Assembly: GCA_028278125.1 (NCBI GenBank)
Contig: JANQEY010000292.1
Location: 1-33,020, forward strand
Reading direction: 5' to 3'
DNA: 33,020 bases
Origin: a bacterium
GTDB taxonomy: Bacteria > Electryoneota > Electryoneia > Electryoneales > Electryoneaceae
The position numbers and the translations under genes were made by a program. The notes under the pieces are model-generated. The model had not been told where the DNA came from. It saw nothing but the letters and a program-made list of their open reading frames with translations, and did no database searches. Positions 23,250 to 30,533 of this stretch are shown one piece after another (the stretch's first letter is position 1; each line of letters starts with the position of its first letter).

Positions 23250-25316
23250 ATGCAACATAGACATCTGCTCACCTCAAGAATATATAATAATTCTGAACTC
23301 CTTTTAATTATCAAGACATTAGTCGTTTTGACCGCGTTTTTGTGCCTGGTTCCGAAATTATATTCATTGGAATCGGATTCGGTTTCTCAGGAGCTCGCCT
23401 GGCCAATCGAAGGGCCGCATGTCTTTACCAGTACCTATGGAGAATATCGTCCCGACAGGTTCCATGCCGGACTGGATTTCAGCACAAACGGGGGAACAGG
23501 TCTGCCATGTTATGCCGTAGGTGACGGATTTATTACCAGGTTAAAAATAAGTTTTAACGGTTATGGAAAGGTTTTATACCTCCAGCTTGATGATGGCAGG
23601 TTGGCTGTTTACGCTCACCTTGACAGGTTTGTTGAAGAAATAGAATATGAAGTTCAACGGTTGCAGTTGGAAAAAGAGTGGTATGAGATCGAAACATTTT
23701 TTGAAAAGGATCAGTTCCGTTTTAAAAAGGGTGACCTGATAGGATATTCTGGTGATACAGGATCGGGTGCTCCACATTTGCATTTTGAAATGCGGGAAAA
23801 CATGAGAACATCATACGATCCAATGCTCGATGGTTTAGTTTCTACTGATACCGAGTTACCGGTTATCGCAAAGCTTGCCCTGCGTCCCCTGGATGGTTCG
23901 AGCGAAGTTAATGGGGATATGCTGAATGTTGTCGGGAATGTGAATAAGGGGAGAGCTAACCAGGTTTCATTCTCGGGGAAAGTTGGTGTATCCGTCAGGG
24001 CACATGACCGATATAGCGGTACATGGTATAAACTTGGTTTGCACAAGTATGAGTTGTGGGTAGATGGTGAACTAAGACATGTGACTATGCCAGAGAGTTT
24101 TGATTACTCACTGAATCGCCATTCACGTCTTGACTTCGATTTTGAACTTATGAGACGTGGGTACAAAGGATTCAGACGCCTGTATGTTCTCGAAGAAAAC
24201 AAGCTGGATTTTTATGACAACACTTTAAAAGGTGGAATTCTTGATTCTGAGGAACTGGGTGCAGGTGATCACCTGGTGGAAGTAAAAGTTTATGATTTTG
24301 CCGGTAATGTCACTTCCGCACAGTGGACCATTACAGCCCTTGAAGAACCGACATTACCGACACCGTTAGGTAACGGTCCTTCCATGAACACGATAAGACG
24401 AAATATTGATGCAGATTCAGATAACATTGAGATCAGCATTGTAAATAATGTGGCGCGAGTTGTTGTGAACGGTGTTCCTGATTCAGTGAAGTCGGTTCAT
24501 TTTACAATCTCATCTTTCCTGATGACTTTCCCCATGGTAGACCAGGGAGATGGTAAATACCTTGGAAGGGCGAATATATCACTGGATTTATATGATGAAT
24601 TGATTTTTGCGGTCACAGCATACGATGACAGCTCAGTTATATTTGAAGCAGCGAAAAAGCTTTATATATCCGCGACCTCTAAAAATGTCAAAAGCGGCTG
24701 GTTCGCGCCTGACCGTGTTTTTTCGGTAGAATATGATAAAACTGACCTCTGGTTTGACCTGGTGTCTTCTCTTGAAATTCTATCCCCGGAAGAGAATCAT
24801 ATCTCCAACATATATTCTCTTAAACCTTATGAATATCCCTTTGCTAATCCATTTAAGCTGAGGTTCCACTCAGATGTTCCCTGGGATACCCACGCTGTGA
24901 TAGTTTACAGGGAACTGGCTAAAAATGGCGAGTGGATGTTCCTTGGTAATGAAATCGAAGATGATGGTAAAACACTGGTTGCTGTAGCCCTCTCCAACGA
25001 GGATTTTGCTGTAACTATTGATACAACCGCACCTGAAATATTGAACTACAAACCCTCAGATATGTATGTCACCAGGGATCGCCAACCGGAGATTCAAATA
25101 TTTCTTGAAGATACCCTCAGTGGACTTAATTTCCGTGAATCTGAATTCCTGCTGGATGGTGAAAAGGTTGTCTGGATATTTGATCCGGACAAGGACAAAA
25201 TGTATTACCGTCCCTGGGCAGAACTTCCAGCCGGTGATCATACCTGGGAAATCTCGGTTCAGGACATGGTCGGAAATACTACAAAACACTCCGGTAAATT
25301 CACGATAATCAGGTAG
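23250..25316 (+). CDS. M23-family (LytM-type) peptidase with C-terminal extension
   Basis: This predicted exported peptidoglycan endopeptidase has 688 residues. A hydrophobic segment at about 17-38 serves as signal or anchor. The M23 domain follows at about 50-190, with His72 and Asp76 (FHAGLDFS), His123 (YAHL), and His176/His178 (HLHFE), so metal and catalytic residues are complete. An about 25-residue helical insertion (EEIEYEVQRLQLEKEWYEI) interrupts the domain after YAHL. The remaining 500 residues look like several beta-rich domains, ending in an Ig-like segment (DTTAPEILNYKPSD, TWEISVQDMVGNTTKHSG). This size and layout match the M23 proteins common in FCB genomes. The ribosome-binding AGGA is unusually close to the chosen ATG (2-nt spacing), so coupling to the TPR gene just upstream is likely, or the start may be later. 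Confidence 0.9.
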   Translation: MQHRHLLTSRIYNNSELLLIIKTLVVLTAFLCLVPKLYSLESDSVSQELAWPIEGPHVFTSTYGEYRPDRFHAGLDFSTNGGTGLPCYAVGDGFITRLKISFNGYGKVLYLQLDDGRLAVYAHLDRFVEEIEYEVQRLQLEKEWYEIETFFEKDQFRFKKGDLIGYSGDTGSGAPHLHFEMRENMRTSYDPMLDGLVSTDTELPVIAKLALRPLDGSSEVNGDMLNVVGNVNKGRANQVSFSGKVGVSVRAHDRYSGTWYKLGLHKYELWVDGELRHVTMPESFDYSLNRHSRLDFDFELMRRGYKGFRRLYVLEENKLDFYDNTLKGGILDSEELGAGDHLVEVKVYDFAGNVTSAQWTITALEEPTLPTPLGNGPSMNTIRRNIDADSDNIEISIVNNVARVVVNGVPDSVKSVHFTISSFLMTFPMVDQGDGKYLGRANISLDLYDELIFAVTAYDDSSVIFEAAKKLYISATSKNVKSGWFAPDRVFSVEYDKTDLWFDLVSSLEILSPEENHISNIYSLKPYEYPFANPFKLRFHSDVPWDTHAVIVYRELAKNGEWMFLGNEIEDDGKTLVAVALSNEDFAVTIDTTAPEILNYKPSDMYVTRDRQPEIQIFLEDTLSGLNFRESEFLLDGEKVVWIFDPDKDKMYYRPWAELPAGDHTWEISVQDMVGNTTKHSGKFTIIR

Positions 25317-25325
25317 ATAATATTT

Positions 25326-25595
25326 CAGAATGTCGACAAGTTGGGAGAAGGTGTCTGAGGATATTGCGCTCTGTACCGATAGCCCTCGAACTGCGACAGT
25401 AACCGCTACAACCGACATCAAGCTAGGTTTTTCAGTGCGGATGACCTGGCAGCGGTAATAAATAATGATCCGGAATTTGGGTACCTGTTCTACCTTAATC
25501 TCTCAAAGATTCTGGCTGAGAGATTGATCACCGCCAACCAGAATGTAATCAAACTGACAACAGCATTCAGCCTTGCTTTACAGAGGGGAACATAA
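25326..25595 (+). pseudogene. Decayed cyclic-nucleotide-binding (Crp-type) domain
   Basis: Conceptual translation across frames gives the end of a cNMP-binding domain. KLGEGV is in one frame. EDIALCTDSPRTATVTATTDIKL is in a second (from about 25357); its GE-x-A-L-x-x-x-SPRTATV is the phosphate-binding cassette. RFFSADDLAAVINNDPEFGY then returns to the first frame (from about 25425), followed by a C-terminal helix ending in TAFSLALQRGT and a stop at 25593. One-base losses near 25354-25357 and 25423-25430 explain both jumps. The N-terminal half of the domain is missing, cut at the end of the M23 gene. No HTH follows, so the parent was probably a stand-alone cNMP-binding protein. It is not expected to be functional. 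Confidence 0.72.
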
Positions 25596-25793
25596 TCAGG
25601 GAAGCACTAAAGAAATTCCCACATGTAAACAGACTGTACAAAGAATAATTAAGACAAGCTGATGGACAGTTAGAACGATCTTTCGCCTTGGTCTCTTATT
25701 CTTAGGTTGATAATCGAGATCGATCTCGAAATGTTTTTCTTCCCACCAGAATTGCGGTTCACTTTTTGTTGATGTCTTCATTTGTTTCTCCAT
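25596..25793 (-). CDS. Small single-pass membrane protein, unknown function
   Basis: I do not recognise this 65-residue protein. It has a charged N-terminal half (WWEEKHFEIDLDYQPKNKRPRRK) and a C-terminal hydrophobic helix at about 42-63 (VLTVHQLVLIILCTVCLHVG). The arrangement is that of a tail-anchored or N-in membrane peptide with a positive block just before the helix. Two starts are possible: ATG at 25793 (GGGAG nine bases before) or ATG at 25781 (GGAG six bases before); the second gives 61 residues. It lies 72 bp downstream of the ArsR regulator on the same strand, and a TTCGA/TCGAA palindrome lies between them. It is therefore a likely regulated target. It ends immediately beside the decayed cNMP gene. 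Confidence 0.6.
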   Translation of the reverse strand: MEKQMKTSTKSEPQFWWEEKHFEIDLDYQPKNKRPRRKIVLTVHQLVLIILCTVCLHVGISLVLP

Positions 25794-25818
25794 GATTTGA
25801 ATCTCCCAGATATACCCG

Positions 25819-25844
25819 ATATTATTCGATATTTCGAAAAGTAT
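25819..25844. promoter_or_regulatory. Candidate ArsR operator upstream of the small membrane protein gene
   Basis: A 14-bp perfect dyad, TTCGA-TATT-TCGAA (25825-25838), lies between the arsR stop and the small membrane protein start. It shares the 10-mer ATATTTCGAA (25829-25838) with the palindrome at the arsR start. ArsR proteins commonly bind AT-rich 12-2-12 type dyads, so this is a plausible second binding site. No binding data; inference from symmetry and position only. Confidence 0.45.
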
Positions 25845-25865
25845 AGAAATGAAAGAGCAAAAAAA

Positions 25866-26195
25866 TTATTCCTTATTGGCTTCCAGGAAGAACATGGACA
25901 GGTCCATGAGGATTGCAGGATTCACCCTGCATTTTATCCTTTTACCATGTCTTTCCATCTCGATCAAACCAGCCTGTTTGAGTTCCTTCAGATGATGAGA
26001 AACCGTTGAAGGCGCGAGGTTTAAGTCTTCCGCAATTTCAGTCAGGCATGACCGAGCGTCAGTCATAGATCCCACATACGTCTTATCAGTATGAAGTTTT
26101 TTAAACATCAAGAACATTCTCAGACGGTTGGGATTCGATAACGCGTTAAAAATATCCGCGTATTTTTCGTTCTCTTTATTTCCATATTTCGACAT
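25866..26195 (-). CDS. ArsR-family HTH transcriptional regulator
   Basis: This winged-helix repressor of the ArsR/SmtB type has 109 residues from the ATG at 26195. The core reads IFNALSNPNRLRMFLMF (helix 1-2), then the HTH segment CLTEIAEDLNLAPSTVSHHLKELKQAGLIEMERHGKRIKCRVNP with the recognition helix STVSHHLKEL. Cysteines occur only at CLTE and KCRV, and the ELCVCDL metal box of classic ArsR is absent, so it is probably not an arsenic sensor of that type; the inducer is unknown. A TTG at 26231 could extend it by 12 residues, but no ribosome-binding site supports that. A 24-bp palindrome overlaps the ATG, suggesting autoregulation. It is divergent from valS (gap about 185 bp) and upstream of a small membrane protein. 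Confidence 0.9.
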   Translation of the reverse strand: MSKYGNKENEKYADIFNALSNPNRLRMFLMFKKLHTDKTYVGSMTDARSCLTEIAEDLNLAPSTVSHHLKELKQAGLIEMERHGKRIKCRVNPAILMDLSMFFLEANKE

Positions 26196-26207
26196 GTTTC
26201 GAAATAT
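26184..26207. promoter_or_regulatory. Perfect palindrome overlapping the arsR start: candidate operator
   Basis: A perfect inverted repeat, ATATTTCGA, six-base spacer, TCGAAATAT, spans 26184-26207. The spacer contains the arsR start codon (26193-26195, minus strand). The half-site recurs in the dyad at 25825-25838. Placement over the start is typical of autorepression by ArsR-family proteins. The assignment to this regulator is inference. Confidence 0.6.
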
Positions 26208-26379
26208 AGAAGTGTTTTTTCGGAAAGTCAATAGATTATCAATAAATTGCTCAATCAGGAGATGTGCTCTCTCATTTTTGGTGACTCTTGATCATTCAGC
26301 TATTTATCATTATCTAACTTGATTGTTGTAATAGAGATATTGATTTTCAATTGTATGAAAAATACAAGGCAATTAAGAC

Positions 26380-29034
26380 GTGGATATTCCGAAAACATAC
26401 GATCCTAAAGAAATCGAGCCGAAATGGAGTGAATGGTGGCTCGAGAACAATACTTTCAAAACAGATCCCGATCCGGACAAAAAACCGTACTGTATCCTGA
26501 TGCCGCCTCCAAATGTAACAGGCGTTCTGCATATGGGGCATGCTCTCCAGGATACTATTCAGGATACCTTGATCCGTTACTACAGGATGAAGGGCTACGA
26601 ATCCCACTGGCAGCCGGGTAAGGATCATGCTGGCATTGCGACTCAAACAGTTGTTGAGAAAAAACTCGCAGAGGAAAACAAACCGGATCGTGTTAGACTG
26701 GGACGGGATAAGTTTATCGATGAGGTTTGGAAGGTAGTTGACCAGAACCGTGACGTAATTACAAAACAGAAATCTGCGTTAGGTGATTCGGCTGACTGGT
26801 CCCGTGAACGGTTTACCCTGGATGAGGGCCTAAGTCGGGCTGTTCGAGAAGTATTTGTCCGTCTTTATGACGATGGTCTGCTCTATCGTGGCCCCTATAT
26901 AGTTAACTGGTCGCCGAAAATGCGTTCAGCCATTTCCGACGAGGAAGTTGATCACAAAGAGGAAGAAGGCTCCCTCTGGTATATCAGGTACCCCGCGACA
27001 GACGGCAGTGAAGGTGTTGTAGTAGCGACAACCCGTCCCGAGACGATGCTGGGTGATACGGCAGCGATGGTACATCCTGAAGACGACAGATACAAACACC
27101 TGATCGGTAAGGAGGTTGAACTTCCGCTCACCGGAAGAAATATACCGGTTATTGCTGACGAATATGTAGACAGGGAATTTGGAACCGGTGCCGTTAAAGT
27201 TACACCGGCGCATGATCCCAACGATTTTGAAGTTGGTAAGCGGCATGATCTTCCAATGCCGATTGTCCTGGATACTTCTGCAAAGATTTGTGCACCGGCA
27301 CCTGAAAAATATATCGGGATGGATCGTTATGAGGCGAGGAAGGCAATTCTTGTTGACCTTGAAGAAGCCGGATTGCTTGTTAAAACAGAAAAATATACCC
27401 ACTCGGTTGGTTATTGTCATCGTACTAAGGTTCCAATTGAACCATACCTGTCAACACAATGGTTTTTAAAGATGGAAACTCTTGCGGGTCCGGCAATTGA
27501 AGCTGTCCGCGATGGCAGGGTTAAATTTGTCCCAAAACGTTGGGCTAAGGTTTATTACCAGTGGCTGGAAAATATCCGTGACTGGTGCATCAGCCGTCAA
27601 TTATGGTGGGGACACAGGATTCCGGCATGGTACTGCGATGATTGCAACCATGTTAATGTATCACGAGAAGATCCAACGGAATGCGAGAAATGTGGATCAA
27701 AGAATATCCGCCAGGATGAGGATGTTCTTGATACATGGTTCTCCAGCTGGTTATGGCCGTTTTCCACGTTAGGCTGGCCAGATGATACGGAAGAGATGAA
27801 ATATTACCATCCCACCGATGTACTTGTCAGTGGTTATGACATCATCTTTTTCTGGATCGCCCGGATGATTATGGCTGATCTCTATTTTACCGGTGAGATA
27901 CCTTATCACACTGTTTATATCACGGGAATGATCAAGGACAAACTGGGTCGCTGGATGTCCAAGTCGCTGGGTAATGGTATTGATCCGCTTGAGATGATTG
28001 ATAAGTATGGTGCCGATTCCGTTCGTTACAGCCTGGTTGTCCTGACAACCGAGGGACAGGATATCAATCTCGATCCTACCCGTTTTGAAATGGGACGGAA
28101 CTTTACCAACAAAATCTGGAACGCGTTCCGTTTCCTGACGACTTACAAATTTACCGGCAAGGGAACTGTTGATGACCTGGAACCTCAACTGGCGGATCAC
28201 TGGATCCAGGGACGTTTTATTGAGACAGTCAGAGAAGTTGAGCAGAAGATCGCCAGGTACCGGCTGAATGAGGCATTACTTGCGATTTATCGTTTCACCT
28301 GGAACGATTTCTGTGACTGGTATATTGAGACCATCAAACCACGGATTGCGGAAGGTGCTGATCCTGTCCAATCAGATGCTACTTTGCAGTACGCCTATGA
28401 CATGATGGAAAATATCATCCGGTTGTTGCACCCGTTTATGCCATTTATCAGCGAAGAGATTTTCCAGTTGATGCCTGATATTGATGGAATATCTCTTGAG
28501 GAAAACAGGAATCAGTCAATTGCCAATTCACCCTATCCAGAGGCAAAGGGTAAACGGATTGATAAAAAAGCTATCAAAGAATTTGAATATATCAAGGAAA
28601 TAGTAAAAGCTATCCGAAATATACGTGGAGAATTACAGGTTCCACCTTCTAAGAAGGCTGTCCTGAATATCCCTTCGACCGATCCGAACAAAGACCTGGT
28701 CGAACGCGAATGGACCACTGTAGCGCGCCTGGCCCGTCTTGATAATATGGCTGTTGTGGAGAGCAAACCTCCTCAGTCAGCAACAACAATCGTAGCAGGA
28801 CGTGAAATATATGTGCCCCTGGCTGGATTAATTGATATTGACGCTGAAAAATCCAGGGTAAGCAAAGAGATCGCCAAGATTGAAGGTTTATTGAAGGGAA
28901 TTTCCGGCAAGTTGTCAAACGAGAAATTTGTTGCAAACGCTCCTGAAGAGGTTGTCAACAAGGAGCGGGAAAAACAGGCTACCTTTAACGAAAAGCTTGA
29001 AGTTTTAAAACTTCACCAGGCGGATTTGGATTGA
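26380..29034 (+). CDS. valS: Valine--tRNA ligase
   Basis: This is a class I synthetase that charges tRNA-Val and edits mischarged threonine. The 884 residues have the HIGH-type motif HMGH at 51-54 after PPPNVTGVL. The editing (CP1) domain includes TTRPETMLGDTAAMVHPED. A four-cysteine zinc ribbon (WYCDDCNHVN...CEKCGSK) follows, with DVLDTWFSSWLWPFSTLGWP. The KMSKS-type motif is written WMSKS (525-529), with Trp in place of the first, variable lysine. The anticodon-binding domain and the C-terminal coiled-coil arm (about 815-884) are present, so it is full length. The start is a GTG at 26380 with AAGG ahead of it. No T-box leader is visible in the short upstream region. A good terminator follows. 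Confidence 0.97.
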   Translation: MDIPKTYDPKEIEPKWSEWWLENNTFKTDPDPDKKPYCILMPPPNVTGVLHMGHALQDTIQDTLIRYYRMKGYESHWQPGKDHAGIATQTVVEKKLAEENKPDRVRLGRDKFIDEVWKVVDQNRDVITKQKSALGDSADWSRERFTLDEGLSRAVREVFVRLYDDGLLYRGPYIVNWSPKMRSAISDEEVDHKEEEGSLWYIRYPATDGSEGVVVATTRPETMLGDTAAMVHPEDDRYKHLIGKEVELPLTGRNIPVIADEYVDREFGTGAVKVTPAHDPNDFEVGKRHDLPMPIVLDTSAKICAPAPEKYIGMDRYEARKAILVDLEEAGLLVKTEKYTHSVGYCHRTKVPIEPYLSTQWFLKMETLAGPAIEAVRDGRVKFVPKRWAKVYYQWLENIRDWCISRQLWWGHRIPAWYCDDCNHVNVSREDPTECEKCGSKNIRQDEDVLDTWFSSWLWPFSTLGWPDDTEEMKYYHPTDVLVSGYDIIFFWIARMIMADLYFTGEIPYHTVYITGMIKDKLGRWMSKSLGNGIDPLEMIDKYGADSVRYSLVVLTTEGQDINLDPTRFEMGRNFTNKIWNAFRFLTTYKFTGKGTVDDLEPQLADHWIQGRFIETVREVEQKIARYRLNEALLAIYRFTWNDFCDWYIETIKPRIAEGADPVQSDATLQYAYDMMENIIRLLHPFMPFISEEIFQLMPDIDGISLEENRNQSIANSPYPEAKGKRIDKKAIKEFEYIKEIVKAIRNIRGELQVPPSKKAVLNIPSTDPNKDLVEREWTTVARLARLDNMAVVESKPPQSATTIVAGREIYVPLAGLIDIDAEKSRVSKEIAKIEGLLKGISGKLSNEKFVANAPEEVVNKEREKQATFNEKLEVLKLHQADLD

Positions 29035-29057
29035 GCAGTAATTAGATAATAGAAGAG

Positions 29058-29085
29058 CCCGGATTGATTTACATTCCGGGTTTTT
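29058..29085 (+). terminator. Rho-independent terminator of valS
   Basis: A CCCGGA/TCCGGG stem (29058-29063 with 29075-29080, 11-nt loop) is followed by five T. It lies 24 nt after the valS stop. Confidence 0.85.
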
Positions 29086-29168
29086 AGTTTGTGCTGGAAA
29101 GATGATTGTAATATTCTTAACATTCAATTCGATCTAGTTTCCATATGATAATGCCGGAGGGATCAACC

Positions 29169-30527
29169 ATGCATACTAAGAAAACAGCTTTCCTGGTACC
29201 ATTAATTCTCTCGTTCATCCTGCCGACCATGGTTACTGCCACAAAACCAATGGAATCTACGGCTATCACGATCTATAACGATAACCTCGCGCTAGTTCGT
29301 CAAACTTTCCCATTGATGCTGGAAAAAGGAAGGCATTCGTATTCCTATGACGGTGTAGCATCCCAGATAGATCCCACATCTGTTCATTTTAAAGCTGATG
29401 GAATCAATGTGCTTGAGCAGAACTATGAATATGACCTGTTCGATAACCTGACTCTCATGAGGAAATTTGTCGGCAGTACAATTGAGGTCAAGTATCCCGA
29501 GACGGTCATCAGGGGAAAATTATTATCCGCCAAGGAGCCGTTAATTGTTGAAACTTCTGATGGCAGGATAAGGACTCTTAACCTTGATGAGATAATCAGT
29601 GTTGATTATCCCCAGGTACCGGAAGGGCTTGTTCTAAAACCGACTCTTCGCTGGGATTTGTATTCAGATAAAAAAACTAACACTAACGCGGAGATGAGCT
29701 ATTTAACGCGCGGCATCTCCTGGGAAGCCAGCTATGTTGCTGTTGTCAGTGAAAAAGACGACGCCCTCGAGTTCTCGGGCTGGGTGCAGATAGACAATAA
29801 TAGCGGGGCTACTTATTCTGACGCCAAGTTGAAACTGATGGCGGGTGATGTAAGAATCGAACGGGAATACAGGGGAAGACGGGACCAGAAACACGTAGCC
29901 TACGCGATGGAAGAAGTTGATGCAGGTGGGTTTGAAGAGAAGAGCTTTTTCGAATATCATCTCTATACTTTACCTCGTCCTGCGACTATTCGTGATAAGC
30001 AGAAAAAGCAGATCACATTGTTCCCATCGGCTGAATCTGCCGCAAAAAAGGTATTGACCTATAATCCCCGTTTCGATGATAAAAAAGTTGAAGTGGCGAT
30101 GGAATTCGAAAACACTGAAGGCAATGAACTTGGTATTCCCTTGCCCCGTGGGAAAGTCCGGCTGATGAAACGGGACAGTGATGGCAGCCTTGAGTTTATT
30201 GGTGAAGATCGAATTGACCACACTCCCAAGAATGAAAAGGTCAGGCTGAGAACAGGTAAGGCTTTTGATATCGTCGTAGAACGTGTTCGCAAAGATCAGC
30301 AGGGGAGAAGTGGAGAATGGCAGGAATTAGAATTTGAAGTAGAGGTCAGGAACAGTAAAGAAGAGGATATAGAAGTAATTGTGGTTGAGAATCTTTATAG
30401 AAACTGGAAAATCCTTTCGGAAAATCTCCCTGGAAATAAAAAAGATGCAATGACTTATGAATGGAAAGTCCAGGTTCCGGCTGAAGGAAAATCGATGTTG
30501 AAATACAGATATAGAATATGGTGGTAA
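29169..30527 (+). CDS. DUF4139-type exported protein
   Basis: This 452-residue exported protein has a signal peptide at about 1-25 (hydrophobic FLVPLILSFILPTMVTATK). Next comes an N-terminal beta region (TAITIYNDNLALVRQTFPLML; DGVASQIDPTSVHFKADG). The DUF4139-type core contains YLTRGISWEASYVAVV, the GWVQIDNNSGATYSDAKLKLMAGDV stretch, and the C-terminal EVEVRNSKEEDIEVIVVENLYRNW. The function of this family is not known; it is found in many FCB and other Gram-negative genomes. I chose the ATG at 29169 because GGAGG lies eight bases before it; the in-frame ATG at 29145 would place that site inside the gene. It ends six bases before recG, so they may be co-transcribed, although they have no obvious functional link. 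It is separated from valS by a terminator. Confidence 0.83.
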   Translation: MHTKKTAFLVPLILSFILPTMVTATKPMESTAITIYNDNLALVRQTFPLMLEKGRHSYSYDGVASQIDPTSVHFKADGINVLEQNYEYDLFDNLTLMRKFVGSTIEVKYPETVIRGKLLSAKEPLIVETSDGRIRTLNLDEIISVDYPQVPEGLVLKPTLRWDLYSDKKTNTNAEMSYLTRGISWEASYVAVVSEKDDALEFSGWVQIDNNSGATYSDAKLKLMAGDVRIEREYRGRRDQKHVAYAMEEVDAGGFEEKSFFEYHLYTLPRPATIRDKQKKQITLFPSAESAAKKVLTYNPRFDDKKVEVAMEFENTEGNELGIPLPRGKVRLMKRDSDGSLEFIGEDRIDHTPKNEKVRLRTGKAFDIVVERVRKDQQGRSGEWQELEFEVEVRNSKEEDIEVIVVENLYRNWKILSENLPGNKKDAMTYEWKVQVPAEGKSMLKYRYRIWW

Positions 30528-30533
30528 AAACAC

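Noticed and set aside
26232..26379. T-box leader upstream of valS
   Set aside because: The region is short (about 150 bases) and lacks the T-box sequence and a terminator/antiterminator pair.
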